64,000 bases of DNA from Streptosporangium sp. NBC_01755 (GCF_035917995.1 NZ_CP109131.1:7006001-7070000), one strand, 5' to 3'; positions 8,636 to 18,463 are shown, counted from the stretch's first letter. The notes: a model not told the origin generated them from the letters alone. Numbers and translations: made by a program.

Positions 8636-9505
8636 ATGGGTTTTCGCAGGCATGGGCCGTTTCAGGCCGGGGATCAGGTTCAGCTCACCGACCCCAAGAA
8701 CAAGCGTCATACGGTGACGCTGAAGGAAGACGGCGTGTTCCACACGCACAAGGGAGGGATCCCGCACAGTGAGCTGATCGGCCGGCCCGAGGGCTCGGTG
8801 GTGCGTTCGTCCGGCGGCACCCAGTATCTGGCGTTCAGGCACCTGCTCCAGGACTACACGCTCTCCATGCCGCGCGGCGCGGCGGTCATCTATCCCAAGG
8901 ACTCGGCGCAGATCGTGGCCATGGCCGACATCTTCCCGGGTGCCCGGGTGGTGGAGGCGGGGGTCGGTTCCGGCGCGCTCACCTGCTTTCTGCTGCGCGC
9001 GGTGGGCTCCGAGGGCACCGTCACCTCCTACGAACGGCGCCAGGACTTCGCCGAGATCGCCACCAAGAACGTGGAGAGGTTCTACGGCGGCCCGATGCCG
9101 CAGTGGCGCCTGGTGGTCGGCGACTTCGTCGCGGACCTCGACGAGAGCGACGTCGACCGGATCATCCTCGACATGCTCGCCCCGTGGGAATGTGTCGACG
9201 CCGCGTCCAAGGCTCTCACCCCTGGCGGTGTGATCTGCTGTTATGTCGCGACCACGACCCAGCTGTCGCGTACGGTCGAAACTCTCAGGGAGCACGGGAG
9301 TTTCACCGAGCCCCATGCGTGGGAGACCCTGGTTCGTGACTGGCATGTCGAGGGGCTCGCGGTACGGCCCGACCACAGGATGGTCGGTCACACCGGCTTT
9401 CTGGTCACGGCCCGCCGCATGGCCGACGGGGTGACACCACCACCTCGACGTAGGCGCCCGGCGAAGGGGGCACAGGGTGAGGAGTCCACGTCTTCCGCCA
9501 CATGA
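8636..9505 (+). CDS. trmI: tRNA (adenine-58-N1)-methyltransferase TrmI
   Basis: A 289-residue protein that uses S-adenosylmethionine to make m1A58 in the T-loop of tRNAs, as a tetramer in actinobacteria. An N-terminal beta-barrel region (residues 1-75, with HTHKGGIPHSELIG) leads into a Rossmann methyltransferase fold. The SAM-binding motif EAGVGSGALT lies at residues 107-116, and the catalytic-loop region LDMLAPWE near residue 180. The C-terminus is a basic tail. In actinobacteria trmI is the usual neighbour upstream of mpa/arc, as here. Confidence 0.92.
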   Translation: MGFRRHGPFQAGDQVQLTDPKNKRHTVTLKEDGVFHTHKGGIPHSELIGRPEGSVVRSSGGTQYLAFRHLLQDYTLSMPRGAAVIYPKDSAQIVAMADIFPGARVVEAGVGSGALTCFLLRAVGSEGTVTSYERRQDFAEIATKNVERFYGGPMPQWRLVVGDFVADLDESDVDRIILDMLAPWECVDAASKALTPGGVICCYVATTTQLSRTVETLREHGSFTEPHAWETLVRDWHVEGLAVRPDHRMVGHTGFLVTARRMADGVTPPPRRRRPAKGAQGEESTSSAT

Positions 9506-9548
9506 TGACGATTCGGACACGACGGTCCGTGAGGGAGTGACACGGGGG

Positions 9549-9578
9549 TTGACCTTCGTGTTCTTATGCTTCTAGTAC
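9549..9578 (+). promoter_or_regulatory. Predicted promoter of mpa
   Basis: TTGACC at 9549-9554 and TAGTAC at 9573-9578 are separated by 18 bases and lie about 134 bases before the GTG of mpa. This fits a housekeeping sigma-factor promoter. An alternative -10-like TATACG occurs at 9622-9627 but has no good -35. No experimental start site can be inferred. Confidence 0.45.
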
Positions 9579-9587
9579 TAAAAGCAT
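9566..9587. promoter_or_regulatory. 22-bp palindrome over the mpa -10 region
   Basis: An imperfect palindrome centred on TAGTACTA with arms ATGCTT and AAGCAT; ten of eleven base pairs match. It covers the predicted -10 hexamer, the classical position of a repressor operator. A separate short hairpin, TAAGGG/CCCTTA, lies at 9645-9660 in the leader. The regulator is unknown. Confidence 0.45.
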
Positions 9588-9711
9588 CAAAAGGGATTAA
9601 TCATCACGCACTTAATGTAGTTATACGAACACTGCTCAGCCAGGTAAGGGACAGCCCTTAGATGGGTAGGGTTTCGAGTAGTTCGGTCTCGACTGGGAAG
9701 GAGGTGACGCC

Positions 9712-11475
9712 GTGGCAGCTCGCGACGACGCTGAGGCTCGAGCCGCGCAGCGCGAACGGGAGGTCGCTGACCTCACAACACAGGTCTCCTTCCTGCAGGA
9801 GGAGATCACCGTGTTGCGTCGGAAGCTGACGGAGTCTCCCCGGCAGGCCAGGATCCTTGAAGAGCGTCTCCATGACGTGCAGGCGAACCTCGCGGCCGTA
9901 ACCGGCCAGAACGAGCGTCTGGTGGCCACCCTCAAGGAGGCCAGAGACCAGATCGTCGCCTTGAAGGAGGAGGTAGACCGGTTGGCGCAGCCGCCATCCG
10001 GGTTCGGCGTGTTCCTCGAAACCAGAGAAGACGGCACGGTGGAGGTTTTCACCGGTGGCCGCAAACTCAGAGTGAACGTCAGTCCGGCGGTGGATGTCGA
10101 CTCGCTTAAGCGTGGCCAGGAGGTCATGCTCAACGAGGCGCTCAACGTGGTCGAGGCCCTCGGCTTCGAGGAGCTCGGCGAGATCGTGATGCTCAAGGAG
10201 CTCCTTGAGGACGGCCAGCGCGCGTTGGTGATCTCGCATGCCGACGAGGAGCGGGTGGTGAAGCTCGCCGAGTCGCTGGTGGGCCAGCCGATCCGGGCAG
10301 GCGACTCCCTACTGCTCGAACCCCGTTCGGGCTACGTCTACGAGCGCATTCCCAAGTCCGAGGTCGAGGAGCTCGTCCTGGAGGAGGTGCCCGACATCTC
10401 CTACGAGGAGATCGGCGGGTTGATGCGGCAGATCGAGCAGATCCGGGACGCCATCGAGCTCCCGTACCTGCACGCCGACCTCTTCCGTGAGCACAAGCTC
10501 CGCCCGCCCAAGGGCGTCCTGCTCTACGGGCCGCCCGGCTGCGGCAAGACACTCATCGCCAAGGCCGTCGCCAACTCCCTGGCCAAGCAGGTCGCGGAGA
10601 AGACCGGCCAGTCCGGCAAGAGCTTCTTCCTCAACATCAAGGGTCCCGAGCTGCTCAACAAGTACGTCGGCGAGACCGAGCGGCACATCCGCCTGGTCTT
10701 CCAGCGGGCTCGCGAGAAGGCCTCCGAGGGCACCCCGGTGATCGTGTTCTTCGACGAGATGGACTCGATCTTCCGGACCCGAGGTTCGGGCGTCTCCTCC
10801 GACGTCGAGAACACCATCGTTCCCCAGCTCCTGTCGGAGATCGACGGTGTCGAGGGCCTGGAGAACGTCATCGTGATCGGCGCCTCCAACCGTGAGGACA
10901 TGATCGACCCGGCGATCCTGCGGCCCGGCCGCCTGGACGTCAAGATCAAGATCGAGCGGCCGGACGCGGAGGCGGCCAAGGACATCTTCTCGAAGTACCT
11001 CATAGCGGAGCTCCCACTCCACTCCGAGGATCTCTCCGAGCACGGCGGCAACCGCCAGGAGACCATATTCGGGATGATCCAGCGGGTCGTCGAGCGGATG
11101 TACACCGAGAGCGAGGAGAACCGCTTCCTTGAGGTGACCTACGCCAACGGGGACAAGGAGGTCCTGTACTTCAAGGACTTCAACTCCGGTGCGATGATCC
11201 AGAACATCGTCGACCGCGGTAAGAAGATGGCGATCAAGCAGTTCCTGGAGACCGGGCAGAAGGGCCTGCGGATCCAGCACCTGCTGGCGGCCTGCGTGGA
11301 CGAGTTCTCCGAGAACGAGGACCTGCCCAACACCACCAACCCCGACGACTGGGCCCGCATCTCCGGCAAGAAGGGCGAGCGGATCGTCTACATCCGCACC
11401 CTCGTGACGGGCAAGCAGGGCACCGAGGCCGGGCGTTCCATCGACACGGTGGCCAACACCGGTCAGTACCTGTAA
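9712..11475 (+). CDS. mpa: Proteasomal AAA+ ATPase (Mpa/ARC)
   Basis: A 587-residue hexameric unfoldase that recognises Pup on tagged proteins and threads them into the 20S core. Residues 1-92 are coiled coil (Pup-binding in the family). OB-fold inter-domain follows to about 225. The AAA+ domain has Walker A GPPGCGKT at 273-280, Walker B VIVFFDE near 343-349 and an arginine-rich LRPGRLD segment. The chain ends in TGQYL, the HbYX-like tail that docks into the alpha ring. The GTG start follows a strong AAGGAGGTG site. It is upstream of dop, as is usual, but separated from it here by an acyltransferase gene. Mpa is the mycobacterial name; ARC is the general actinobacterial one. Confidence 0.97.
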   Translation: MAARDDAEARAAQREREVADLTTQVSFLQEEITVLRRKLTESPRQARILEERLHDVQANLAAVTGQNERLVATLKEARDQIVALKEEVDRLAQPPSGFGVFLETREDGTVEVFTGGRKLRVNVSPAVDVDSLKRGQEVMLNEALNVVEALGFEELGEIVMLKELLEDGQRALVISHADEERVVKLAESLVGQPIRAGDSLLLEPRSGYVYERIPKSEVEELVLEEVPDISYEEIGGLMRQIEQIRDAIELPYLHADLFREHKLRPPKGVLLYGPPGCGKTLIAKAVANSLAKQVAEKTGQSGKSFFLNIKGPELLNKYVGETERHIRLVFQRAREKASEGTPVIVFFDEMDSIFRTRGSGVSSDVENTIVPQLLSEIDGVEGLENVIVIGASNREDMIDPAILRPGRLDVKIKIERPDAEAAKDIFSKYLIAELPLHSEDLSEHGGNRQETIFGMIQRVVERMYTESEENRFLEVTYANGDKEVLYFKDFNSGAMIQNIVDRGKKMAIKQFLETGQKGLRIQHLLAACVDEFSENEDLPNTTNPDDWARISGKKGERIVYIRTLVTGKQGTEAGRSIDTVANTGQYL

Positions 11476-11495
11476 CGGCGGCACGTGCCGACCGG

Positions 11496-11526
11496 CGGCG
11501 CGGCCCTCCTCGTGGGGGCCGCGCCG
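11496..11526 (+). terminator. Hairpin terminator after mpa
   Basis: A perfect 11-bp GC stem (CGGCGCGGCCC / GGGCCGCGCCG) with a 9-base loop, 20 bases after the mpa stop. There is no U tract. Confidence 0.5.
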
Positions 11527-11666
11527 TCCGCGCAAACCCGTCGCCACTCGTATCCCCGGTCACACCCGTCACGAAAGTGACCGGAAATCAACAGCCGTCA
11601 CAGGGAACCCGAATGATCGAAACGCCGTCCAAGTGGCGTGCGTGAACATTCCGGCCCGGCCGTCAG

Positions 11667-12824
11667 GTGACCGGCACGAGGTCTCGCGAGGCGCTTCGGG
11701 GAAGCGGCCGCCTCGCCGAACTCGACCTCCTGCGCTTCGCCGCCGCCATGGCGGTGCTCGCCTTCCACTACTTCATCGCCTTCGCCTCGGTGTGGGGCGA
11801 CCGTCCGGCCGAGCTGTTCCCGGCCATCTCCACGATCTCCGGGCTCGGCATCCTCGGTGTCGAGCTGTTCTTCATGATCAGTGGCTTCGTGATCCTGATG
11901 AGCATCTGGGGCCGGGGCCTGGGGGCGTTCGCCCTCTCCAGGCTGGTGCGGCTCTTTCCCGCCTACTGGGTCAGCGTGGCCGTCACCGCCGCGGTCTACG
12001 GGCTGACCGCGGCCACGGCCCTGGACCCCAAACTCAGCCTCGGTGAGTACGGCGTCAACCTCACCATGCTCCAGCGGGCCTTCGGCGTCTACGACGCCAA
12101 CGGCGTCTACTGGTCGCTCTGGGTGGAGCTCCGCTTCTACGTGCTGATCTCGATCCTGGTGATCACCGGGGTGACGCTCAACCGCTGCCTGGCCTTCATG
12201 GGAGTCTGGTTGCTGGCGGCCGGTTTCTTTGCCGGAAGCGAGGAGGCGTGGGTCGAACTCGTGGTCATGCCCAAGTACGCGGCGTACTTCGTCGGTGGCA
12301 TGGCGTTCTTCCTGATGACCAGGTTCGGCCCCAGACTCGTGCTGTGGTGTCTGGCCGGGATCAGTGGCGGCCTGGCCGTCAGCTCGGCGCTCGACCGGGT
12401 GGCCGGGCGTATCGAGAAGGTCGGCTACGCCGCGATGCCCGTGCCCGAGTGGGCCGTCGTCGCCACGGTGGTCGGCTTCTACCTGCTCATGGCGATGGTG
12501 GCGCTCGGATGGCTACGGTGGCTGCGCCGGCGTGGCCTGGTCGTCCTGGGCGCGCTCACCTACCCGCTCTATCTCTTCCACACCACGGCCGCCGTCCTGA
12601 TCGTCCCGGCCCTGCGGGACACGCTGCCGCCGCCGCTGACCGCCCTGGTCACGGTGCTGGCCGCGATGGCGTTCTCCTACCTGGTGTACCGGGTGGCCGA
12701 GCGCCCTCTTCAGGAGTTCGTCAAGTCGAGGAGGCAAGGGAAGGCCGTACCGGCGCCGCCGGCACAGCCCCCCGCGCTCTCCTCGATCCCCCTCGCAACG
12801 GGCGAAAAGGCTTCGGTGCCATAA
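11667..12824 (+). CDS. Acyltransferase family 3 membrane protein
   Basis: A 385-residue integral membrane O-acyltransferase (OafA/YrhL type) with about ten hydrophobic helices. Family signatures are visible: LAELDLLRFAAAMAVLAFHY at the N-terminus with the catalytic His of the first helix, FFMISGFVILMS, RLVRLFPAYWVS and the late LGALTYPLYLFHTTA. Such enzymes acylate sugars, peptidoglycan or antibiotics at the membrane; the substrate here is unknown. The GTG start has little ribosome-site support. It sits between mpa and dop on the same strand, where I know of no functional link to pupylation. I take it as an inserted gene. Confidence 0.85.
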   Translation: MTGTRSREALRGSGRLAELDLLRFAAAMAVLAFHYFIAFASVWGDRPAELFPAISTISGLGILGVELFFMISGFVILMSIWGRGLGAFALSRLVRLFPAYWVSVAVTAAVYGLTAATALDPKLSLGEYGVNLTMLQRAFGVYDANGVYWSLWVELRFYVLISILVITGVTLNRCLAFMGVWLLAAGFFAGSEEAWVELVVMPKYAAYFVGGMAFFLMTRFGPRLVLWCLAGISGGLAVSSALDRVAGRIEKVGYAAMPVPEWAVVATVVGFYLLMAMVALGWLRWLRRRGLVVLGALTYPLYLFHTTAAVLIVPALRDTLPPPLTALVTVLAAMAFSYLVYRVAERPLQEFVKSRRQGKAVPAPPAQPPALSSIPLATGEKASVP

Positions 12825-12911
12825 CTGTCCGACCACCGGGCATAGTGAAGGGTCTAGGGTCGGGAATAGATACCTCGAAGAGAAACAGTCCCTGATGAAC
12901 AGAGGGTGCGC

Positions 12912-14426
12912 ATGACGGTACGGCGGGTGATGGGCATCGAGACCGAATACGGCATCTCCGTGCCCGGACAGCCGGGGGCCAACGCGATGGTGACCTCCTC
13001 TCAGGTCGTGAACGCCTATCTGGCGGCCTCGGCGGCCAGAGCGCGGCGCGCGCGGTGGGACTTCGAGGAGGAGAACCCGTTGCGCGACGCGCGAGGGTTC
13101 GACCTCGCGCGGGAGGTGGCCGACCAGAGCCAGCTGACCGACGAGGACCTCGGCCTGGCGAACGTGATCCTCACCAACGGGGCCCGGTTGTACGTGGACC
13201 ATGCCCACCCCGAATACTCCACTCCCGAGTGCACCAACCCTCGGGCGGCGGTTATCTGGGACAAGGCGGGCGAGCGGGTGATGCACGACGCGGCGGTTCG
13301 CGCCTCGGCGATGCCGGCCAACGCCCCGATCCAGCTTTACAAGAACAACACCGACAACAAGGGCGCCTCCTACGGCTGCCACGAGAACTACCTCATGCGC
13401 CGGGCGACCTCGTTCGCCGACATCGTCAGGCATCTGACGCCGTTCTTCGTCTCCCGGCAGGTGGTCACCGGCGCGGGCAAGGTCGGCATCGGCCAGGACT
13501 CCCGAGGTGAGGGTTTCCAGATCAGCCAGCGGGCCGACTTCTTCGAGGTCGAGGTGGGCCTGGAGACGACGCTCAAGCGGCCGATCATCAACACCCGGGA
13601 CGAGCCCCACGCCGACCCGGAGAAGTACCGCCGCCTGCACGTCATCATCGGCGACGCCAACATGTCGGAGATCTCGACCTATCTGAAGCTGGGGTCCACC
13701 GCGCTGGTCCTGGCCATGATCGAGGACGGCTACTTCACCCGTGACCTCGCCGTGGACAACCCCGTCCAGGCACTACGCGCGGTGTCGCATGACCCGACGC
13801 TCAAGTACGAGATCTCCATGCGCGACGGCCGCAAGCTGACGGCGGTGCAGCTCCAGATGGAATACCTGGAACTCGCGCGCAAATATGCCGAGGAACGCAG
13901 CGTCAACGGCCTGGACGAGCCCACCAAGGACGTTCTGGAGCGCTGGGAGTCGGTTCTCACCCGCCTGGCGGAAGACCCGATGCAGCTGTCCGGGGAGCTT
14001 GACTGGGTGGCCAAGCTGGAGCTCCTGGAGGGCTATCGCACCCGCGACGGCCTTCCCTGGTCGCACCCGCGCCTGCAGCTCGTCGACCTTCAGTACTCCG
14101 ACATCCGCCCCGACCGGGGGCTCTACAACCGGCTGGTCGCCCGGGGCCGCATGCAGCGCCTGGTCACCGAGGAAGAGGTGCAGAGGGCCGTCGAGGTGCC
14201 GCCCAACGACACCCGCGCCTACTTCCGCGGACGATGCCTGAGCCAGTACAGCGAGTCGGTGGCCGCCGCCTCCTGGGACTCGGTCATCTTCGACATCCCC
14301 GGCCGCGAGTCGTTGCAGCGTGTTCCCACCCTTGAGCCGCTGCGCGGTACCAAGGCCCATGTGGGTGAGCTGTTCGACCGCTGCCGTACCGCCGCGGAGC
14401 TGGTGACGGCGCTGACCGGCGAGTAG
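12912..14426 (+). CDS. dop: Depupylase / Pup deamidase
   Basis: A 504-residue member of the carboxylate-amine/glutamine-synthetase-like PafA-Dop family. The opening [14 protein letters not shown] carries the ATP/Mg-binding glutamates. [31 protein letters not shown] and [20 protein letters not shown] are family blocks shared with PafA. The stretch after residue 40 ([14 protein letters not shown]) is the Dop-specific loop region, which tells it apart from PafA. The ATG at 12912 follows GAGGG; a GTG two codons earlier is less likely. Dop hydrolyses the Pup-substrate isopeptide bond and in many species deamidates Pup-GGQ. Here Pup already ends in Glu, so depupylation is the expected main role. 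Confidence 0.96.
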   Translation: MTVRRVMGIETEYGISVPGQPGANAMVTSSQVVNAYLAASAARARRARWDFEEENPLRDARGFDLAREVADQSQLTDEDLGLANVILTNGARLYVDHAHPEYSTPECTNPRAAVIWDKAGERVMHDAAVRASAMPANAPIQLYKNNTDNKGASYGCHENYLMRRATSFADIVRHLTPFFVSRQVVTGAGKVGIGQDSRGEGFQISQRADFFEVEVGLETTLKRPIINTRDEPHADPEKYRRLHVIIGDANMSEISTYLKLGSTALVLAMIEDGYFTRDLAVDNPVQALRAVSHDPTLKYEISMRDGRKLTAVQLQMEYLELARKYAEERSVNGLDEPTKDVLERWESVLTRLAEDPMQLSGELDWVAKLELLEGYRTRDGLPWSHPRLQLVDLQYSDIRPDRGLYNRLVARGRMQRLVTEEEVQRAVEVPPNDTRAYFRGRCLSQYSESVAAASWDSVIFDIPGRESLQRVPTLEPLRGTKAHVGELFDRCRTAAELVTALTGE

Positions 14427-14436
14427 CGACGCTCCC

Positions 14437-14473
14437 CGAGGGGGAGGCGTCCGCCGTGGCGGCCTCCCCCTCG
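14437..14473. terminator. Bidirectional hairpin between dop and kinase
   Basis: A 12-bp perfect stem (CGAGGGGGAGGC / GCCTCCCCCTCG) with a 13-base loop, in the gap between convergent dop and the minus-strand kinase. It can serve both directions. Confidence 0.55.
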
Positions 14474-14591
14474 ATCCGGACCGCCCGTACGGCGGCAGCG
14501 GGCCCGTCGACTCCAGGCGGACGGTCCGGCCCGGTGGTGACCGGTACGGTGCCGTACGGCCCGCCCGCCTGGTGAAAGGCCACGCGAGGCG

Positions 14592-15479
14592 CTACGTGTA
14601 GGCGTCCGGTGGCAGCCGGGCCGCGGGGAGTCGCGGCGGGGCCAGGGCCACACCCTCCGCATGGAGGACCGCCGACAGCATGCGACCGGCCTGACCCGTG
14701 CTGATACGGGCCGCCGGGTCGCGCTGGAGCAGCCCTTCCAGCACAGGGCGCAGCGCTCCCGCCCGTACCATCCCCTCCGTGGGCCGGTCGGCGGCTGAGC
14801 TCCGGGACGTCGGCGCGCGGTGACCGGAGCGCGGCGGCCGGCCCTCCAGCGCGAAGTACAGACTCGCCCCGAACGACCACAGGTCGCCGGCCGGGGTCGG
14901 TGAACCGCCCTGTAGCCGCTCCGGCGCGATGAAGGCGGGGGTGTGGGTGAGCGGCAGGGTCGTGGAGGTGCTCGCGTCGCGGTGCAGCGCCGCGATTCCG
15001 AAGTCGGCCAGCACCACCCGGTCGCCGGTCAGCAGAATGCTGCGCGGGTTGATGTCCCGGTGCAGGATGCCGGCCCCGTGCGCGTGGCGCAGCCCGCCCA
15101 GCAACTGGAAGCCGATCCATGCCACCCAGTGGGGCGGCAGGTGGCCCATGTGCCGTACCGTCTCCTTGAGCGTGAGGGCCTCCAGCAGCTCCATGACGAT
15201 CCAGAGCCGCCCGTCCTCCTCAAGCAGGTCATGCACGGAGATCACCGCCGGGTGGTTCAGCCGCCCGGCCGAGCGAGCCTCGCGCAGGGCCCGCCGCCGC
15301 GCGTCGCGCATGTCCGCCCCGTATTCGCCGAACCGCGGCTGGATCTCCTTGATTGCCACATTCCGCCTGAGCAGGGAGTCATGGGCCCGCCACACGATGC
15401 CCATACCGTCCTGCCCGATCGGCGAGGTCAAGTGATAACGATCACCCAGTGGACGTGCCCTTCCCGCACCTGTTCCCAT
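14592..15479 (-). CDS. Ser/Thr kinase-like protein with degenerate catalytic loop
   Basis: A 295-residue kinase fold with no membrane segment. Present: glycine loop GQDGMGIVW, ATP-anchoring lysine in NVAIKE, DFG in VLADFGIAAL, and APE in AFIAPERL. Odd: the catalytic loop reads HRDINPRS where canonical kinases have HRDxKPxN. The catalytic Asp is kept, but the loop Lys is Asn and the Mg-coordinating Asn is Ser. It may be a weak kinase or pseudokinase. It has the same orientation as the next kinase gene (15694-16488), whose loop is canonical, and both stand between dop and pup on the opposite strand. A paralogous regulator/effector pair is possible but unproven. Confidence 0.85.
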   Translation of the reverse strand: MGTGAGRARPLGDRYHLTSPIGQDGMGIVWRAHDSLLRRNVAIKEIQPRFGEYGADMRDARRRALREARSAGRLNHPAVISVHDLLEEDGRLWIVMELLEALTLKETVRHMGHLPPHWVAWIGFQLLGGLRHAHGAGILHRDINPRSILLTGDRVVLADFGIAALHRDASTSTTLPLTHTPAFIAPERLQGGSPTPAGDLWSFGASLYFALEGRPPRSGHRAPTSRSSAADRPTEGMVRAGALRPVLEGLLQRDPAARISTGQAGRMLSAVLHAEGVALAPPRLPAARLPPDAYT

Positions 15480-15693
15480 GAATCACCTGTTGCACATAGA
15501 AGCCGAGCCCCTCAGCTGATTCATATTTTCACCTGGAACGGTGCACCGTGTGGTTACTTATGGTGATTGTGGATAACAATTCAGTCGCACAGACACGATG
15601 GAATTTTGTTCCGCGTCCTTAAATCCCTACCCTGGGATCAGAAAAATTGCTCCGAAGTCGGCGAACACGCTGGAAAAAACGCCCGGAAACGCG

Positions 15694-16488
15694 TCAGGCC
15701 GCACTGAAACAGCGCACGTCCTCCAGCATCTTCGACGTCCGCTCGGCACTCAGTCGCGCCCGTGGATCCTTGCGCAGCAACCCCCGCAGCACCGGCTCCA
15801 GAGCGCCCGCCCGCTTCGGCGCGCGTGGCTGCTCTCGCAGCGCAGCCACCAACGCCGCCATCGAGTTCACCGTGCGGAACGGGGTCCTACCCTCCACCGC
15901 CATGTAAAGCGTCGCGCCGAACGACCACATGTCCGCCTCGCGGGTGCCGCCCCTGCCCTGCAGCGCCTCCGGCGCGATGAAAGCCGGTGTGCCCCGCGTC
16001 GAGGTCGTCGCCGCACCCTCCGGCGCCGCGAACCCGAAGTCGGCCAGCACCACCCGGTCACCGGTCAGCATGATGTTGGCCGGCTTGATGTCGCGGTGGA
16101 TCACTCCGCCGTCGTGCGCGTGCCGCAGCGCCTCCAGCAGGCGGCAGCCCATCGCCGCCACCAGGTCGACCGGGAGCGGGCCTGCCTGCACGAGCGTGTC
16201 GTGCAGCGTGAGGGCCTCCAGGAACTCCATGACGATCCAGAGGCGCTCGGCCTCCTCGGTCAGGTTGTGCACCGTCACGATGCCGCGATGGCTCAGCCGT
16301 GCCGCCATCCGCGCCTCCCGGACCACCCGCCGCCGCTGCTCGGCCGCGGCGGGTCCAGGTGGCAGGGGTATCTCCTTGAGGGCCACCTCTCGCTCCAGAA
16401 GCAGGTCGTATGCGCGCCAGACGACGCCGGTCGCCCCCTGGCCGACGCGGGAGACGAGCTTGTACCTGCGCGCGATGATGGTGCTCAC
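15694..16488 (-). CDS. Stand-alone Ser/Thr protein kinase
   Basis: A 264-residue soluble Hanks-type kinase with all catalytic elements: GQGATGVVW, lysine in EVALKEI, HRDIKPAN, DFG in VLADFGFAA, and APE in AFIAPEAL. No sensor or transmembrane region follows the domain. It shares close sequence with the neighbouring 14592-15479 product (WIVMEFLEALTL versus WIVMELLEALTL), which indicates tandem duplication. The 214-base gap between the two is distinctly AT-richer than its surroundings and probably carries the promoter of the downstream copy. Nearby Pup-proteasome genes make proteasome control a testable but unsupported idea. Confidence 0.88.
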   Translation of the reverse strand: MSTIIARRYKLVSRVGQGATGVVWRAYDLLLEREVALKEIPLPPGPAAAEQRRRVVREARMAARLSHRGIVTVHNLTEEAERLWIVMEFLEALTLHDTLVQAGPLPVDLVAAMGCRLLEALRHAHDGGVIHRDIKPANIMLTGDRVVLADFGFAAPEGAATTSTRGTPAFIAPEALQGRGGTREADMWSFGATLYMAVEGRTPFRTVNSMAALVAALREQPRAPKRAGALEPVLRGLLRKDPRARLSAERTSKMLEDVRCFSAA

Positions 16489-16818
16489 CCCTCAATGATC
16501 GCAGTTTTCAGCCCGGTAGGCCTACCTGGAACGTTCCTTACCTTCTCATGGGCTTCCGGATAAGGCCGGATTCGAGGGTGATGGTGGTCACACAGGGCCG
16601 ACCAGGGCGGCGGCATGCCCGAGTGCGGCGGCATCCCGCCCGGGAGAACGGGGCGAAGGGGGGTTTGCCGAGGAGTCCCTGGGGAGGTTCCTTGACGGGG
16701 AGCACCTCGGAACGGCCCAGGGAAGCTCCCACAAAGATCACGGGACGATCCGCGCGCAATGTCGTCCGGTTCGGGGAAGATATGAGTCAGATGCGTCCCC
16801 CAAGCGGAGGTGCCACAC

Positions 16819-17028
16819 ATGGCAAGTAAGGACACCGGCGGCCAGAAGCAGACCGGCCGGACCGACAAGGAAGTCGAGGAGACCGCCGCGGCGGAGACCT
16901 CCGACGTCCAGGAGCGTCACGAGAAGCTCTCCGACGACGTCGACGCGATCCTCGACGAGATCGACGAGGTTCTTGAGGAGAACGCGGAGGAGTTCGTTCG
17001 AAGCTACGTGCAAAAAGGCGGGGAGTAG
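16819..17028 (+). CDS. pup: Prokaryotic ubiquitin-like protein Pup
   Basis: A 69-residue, disordered, acidic protein whose C-terminal glutamate is linked to target lysines by PafA. The ATG at 16819 has GGAGG 8 bases upstream. The central SDDVDAILDEIDEVLEENAEEF is the Mpa-binding helix region of the family. The chain ends in KGGE, so the ligatable Glu is encoded directly rather than made from Gln by Dop. It is preceded by the divergent kinase pair and followed by a 567-base gap before prcB, longer than in compact pup-prcBA operons. Confidence 0.97.
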   Translation: MASKDTGGQKQTGRTDKEVEETAAAETSDVQERHEKLSDDVDAILDEIDEVLEENAEEFVRSYVQKGGE

Positions 17029-17595
17029 GGGACCGCGCGGGAAAAGCCGCCAAGGAGCGGCCGGAGGTTTCCGTCGGCCGTGAATATCGTTCGAGATACG
17101 AGGCGACCAGGCCGTAGGCCGAATTCAGCCGTGACCGAGCGCGACCAGATGGACTGACTTCTCATCGCAAACCCTGTCGCACCTGGATGAAACCCGGATG
17201 CAAAGGGTCGGCGAAGTCAAGAACCACGAAGGCGAGCGCGACTACCGGCCGAAACCGGGTCACGGCACTACCGAGAGGCGTCACCGAGGTGGACGTCGAT
17301 CGGACGTTCGCCGAGCAGGACGGCTTCCGCTCGATCCACCGGGCGGGAGAGCGGAGTGGTGGGAGGAGGGGCTCGGGCACCGGGTGGGTCTCCGGCCCGC
17401 CCGCCCGCGCGCCCGGAGGCGGGCCGAGGGGACGGCATGTCGCGACGACTCCGCCACTACACGGATGTAGTCACCCGTAAAGATTCAAAAGCCCGGCGGA
17501 GGTGGTTCGCGCTGAGCTGATCCAGGGAAGTGCAAGCAGGACGGCAAGATGAGTAAGGTCGGGCCTTAAAGGACTGCACCTTTGGAGGGAGTCGC
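17029..17595. other. Gap between pup and prcB without a convincing gene
   Basis: No reading frame here has convincing family resemblance or a good ribosome site until prcB. A minus-strand frame ending near 17162 (FVVLDFADPLHPGFIQVRQG) looks protein-like but has no identifiable family or start, and may be a remnant. Many Streptomyces loci carry a small endonuclease VII-like gene at this spot; I looked for its Cys/His core in all frames and do not see it. The stretch just before prcB (17470-17590) presumably holds its promoter. Confidence 0.4.
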
Positions 17596-18444
17596 GTGGG
17601 ATCGCACAGGGACCTGCCCGCCGGCATGGTGAATCATATCTTTACCGACACCGGGAGCTCCTCGTTCACCGAGTTCGTCAGGTCCCATTCGCCGGACTTG
17701 TTGCCTGTCCGTAACGAGACTCTGGCGACCCCGGTTGGTGACCAGATTCCGCATGCCACCACGATCGTCGCGGCGATGTGCGCGGGTGGCGTGGTGATCG
17801 CGGGAGACCGCCGGGCGACCTCGGGAAACATCATCTCCCAGCGAGACATGGAGAAGGTGTTCCGCACGGACGACTACTCGGGCATGGGCATCGCGGGGAC
17901 GGCGAGCACCGGGATCGAGTTGGCCCGCCTCTACCGGGTGGAACTCGAGCACTACGAGAAGCGGGAGGGCCGCACGCTCTCGGTGGCGGGCAAGGCCAAC
18001 CGGCTCGCCACGATGATCCGCGGCAACCTGCCGATGGCGATGCAGGGGCTCGTGGTCGTGCCGCTCTTCGCCGCCTACGACCCCGATATCGACGGCGGCC
18101 GGATCTTCAGCTACGACGTGGGCGGTGGCCCCTACGAACAGCGGCAGCACCACGCGATCGGGTCCGGCTCGATCTTCGCGCGGGGTGCGCTGAAGAAGCT
18201 CTACCGGGAGGGCGCCTCGCCCGAGGACACCGTGCTGACGCTCATCCACGCCCTCTACGACGCGGCCGACGACGACTCGGCGACCGGTGGCCCCGATGTG
18301 ATCCGCAAGATCTGGCCCGTCGTCGCGGTGATCACCGCCGACGGATACCGCCGACTCCCCGACGAGGAGGTGGGCGAGTTCGCCCGGGTCGTGATCGACT
18401 CCAGAGCGAACTTCCCCGACGGCCCCACCGCCCCGCTGCGCTAA
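17596..18444 (+). CDS. prcB: 20S proteasome beta subunit
   Basis: A 282-residue precursor of the catalytic subunit. A propeptide of about 54 residues ends at PHA, after which Thr55 (sequence TTIVAAM) is the expected N-terminal nucleophile exposed by autocleavage. [28 protein letters not shown] and [12 protein letters not shown] are diagnostic of actinobacterial PrcB. The GTG start has GGAGGG about 8 bases upstream. prcA follows after 19 bases in the same operon. The core is gated by PrcA and receives substrates from Mpa. Confidence 0.97.
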   Translation: MGSHRDLPAGMVNHIFTDTGSSSFTEFVRSHSPDLLPVRNETLATPVGDQIPHATTIVAAMCAGGVVIAGDRRATSGNIISQRDMEKVFRTDDYSGMGIAGTASTGIELARLYRVELEHYEKREGRTLSVAGKANRLATMIRGNLPMAMQGLVVVPLFAAYDPDIDGGRIFSYDVGGGPYEQRQHHAIGSGSIFARGALKKLYREGASPEDTVLTLIHALYDAADDDSATGGPDVIRKIWPVVAVITADGYRRLPDEEVGEFARVVIDSRANFPDGPTAPLR

Positions 18445-18463
18445 CACGAGAGGATCACCCCAG

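Noticed and set aside
15566-15582. lac-operator-like ATTGTGGATAACAATTC upstream of a kinase
   Set aside because: It resembles only half of the E. coli lac operator and no LacI-type gene is near; the region is simply AT-rich.
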